This document shows, in pieces, positions 5,748 through 5,789 of a stretch of 5,789 nt of DNA. The position numbers and the translations under genes were made by a program. Source of the DNA: an uncultured Ruminococcus sp. (lineage in GTDB: Bacteria; Bacillota; Clostridia; Oscillospirales; Ruminococcaceae); NCBI GenBank assembly GCA_910577575.1, contig CAJTOG010000091.1:1-5789 (forward strand). Reading direction: 5' to 3'. How positions within the stretch are numbered: the first letter of the stretch is position 1; every line of letters begins with the position of its first letter. The notes below the pieces were generated by a model. That model worked only from the letters and a program-made list of their open reading frames with translations. It had not been told where the DNA came from and searched no databases.

Positions 5748-5789
5748 ATGTGGCAATATGAGAAAAAACTTCAATACCCTGTAAATATT
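5748..5789 (+). CDS. cotJC: Spore coat protein CotJC, manganese-catalase-like (first 14 residues, cut by window edge)
   Basis: Only 14 codons are inside the window, but the residues MWQYEKKLQYPVNI match the very conserved start of CotJC (MW.YEKKLQYPV). CotJC belongs to the dimanganese catalase superfamily and is the third member of the cotJ operon. The ATG lies 3 nt after the cotJB stop, with AAAGGAG (5734-5740) 7 nt upstream. The metal-binding residues lie beyond the right edge, so whether this copy could be an active catalase cannot be judged here. Confidence 0.88.
   Translation, partial: MWQYEKKLQYPVNI

Overview
The window looks like chromosomal DNA from a spore-forming, low-GC member of the Firmicutes, most likely an anaerobic gut or rumen clostridium (a Ruminococcus/Oscillospiraceae type would fit). 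The grounds are AT-rich DNA, strong AGGAGG-type ribosome binding sites, near-consensus sigma-A promoters with 17-bp spacers, a cotJ spore-coat operon, and a lipoprotein-dependent sugar ABC importer. The genus is an inference from style and was not checked by a search.

Layout. (1) From 2410 down to position 1 on the minus strand is a carbohydrate ABC import operon of the CUT1 type: a solute-binding lipoprotein, then a MalF-like permease, then a MalG-like permease that runs off the left edge. Both junctions are 4-nt ATGA overlaps, so the genes are probably translationally coupled. A near-consensus promoter (2442-2470) sits just upstream. No ATPase gene is visible. (2) From 5050 down to 2534, also minus strand, is a large soluble signalling protein with the order FIST_N, FIST_C, degenerate GGDEF, EAL. 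Its EAL domain keeps every catalytic residue I can identify, so it should be a cyclic-di-GMP phosphodiesterase controlled by an intracellular ligand sensor. It has a strong promoter (5095-5123) and a Rho-independent terminator (2479-2513) that separates it from the sugar operon. (3) From 5242 to the right edge, plus strand, is the cotJA-cotJB-cotJC spore-coat operon; only the first 14 codons of cotJC are inside the window.

The 191-bp intergenic region 5051-5241 is divergent. It carries the sensor gene's promoter, phased A/T tracts, a perfect 17-bp palindrome, and a hairpin in the cotJ leader. I see no mobile element, CRISPR array, tRNA or rRNA.

How the genes may work together: the importer takes up an oligosaccharide or sugar, the FIST-EAL protein may tie a cytoplasmic metabolite to cyclic-di-GMP breakdown, and cotJ acts in the mother cell during sporulation. 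A link among the three is suggested only by position. The least ordinary item is the FIST-GGDEF*-EAL protein and the regulatory region it shares with a sporulation operon. The families themselves are all recognisable, and I do not see a wholly new system here.
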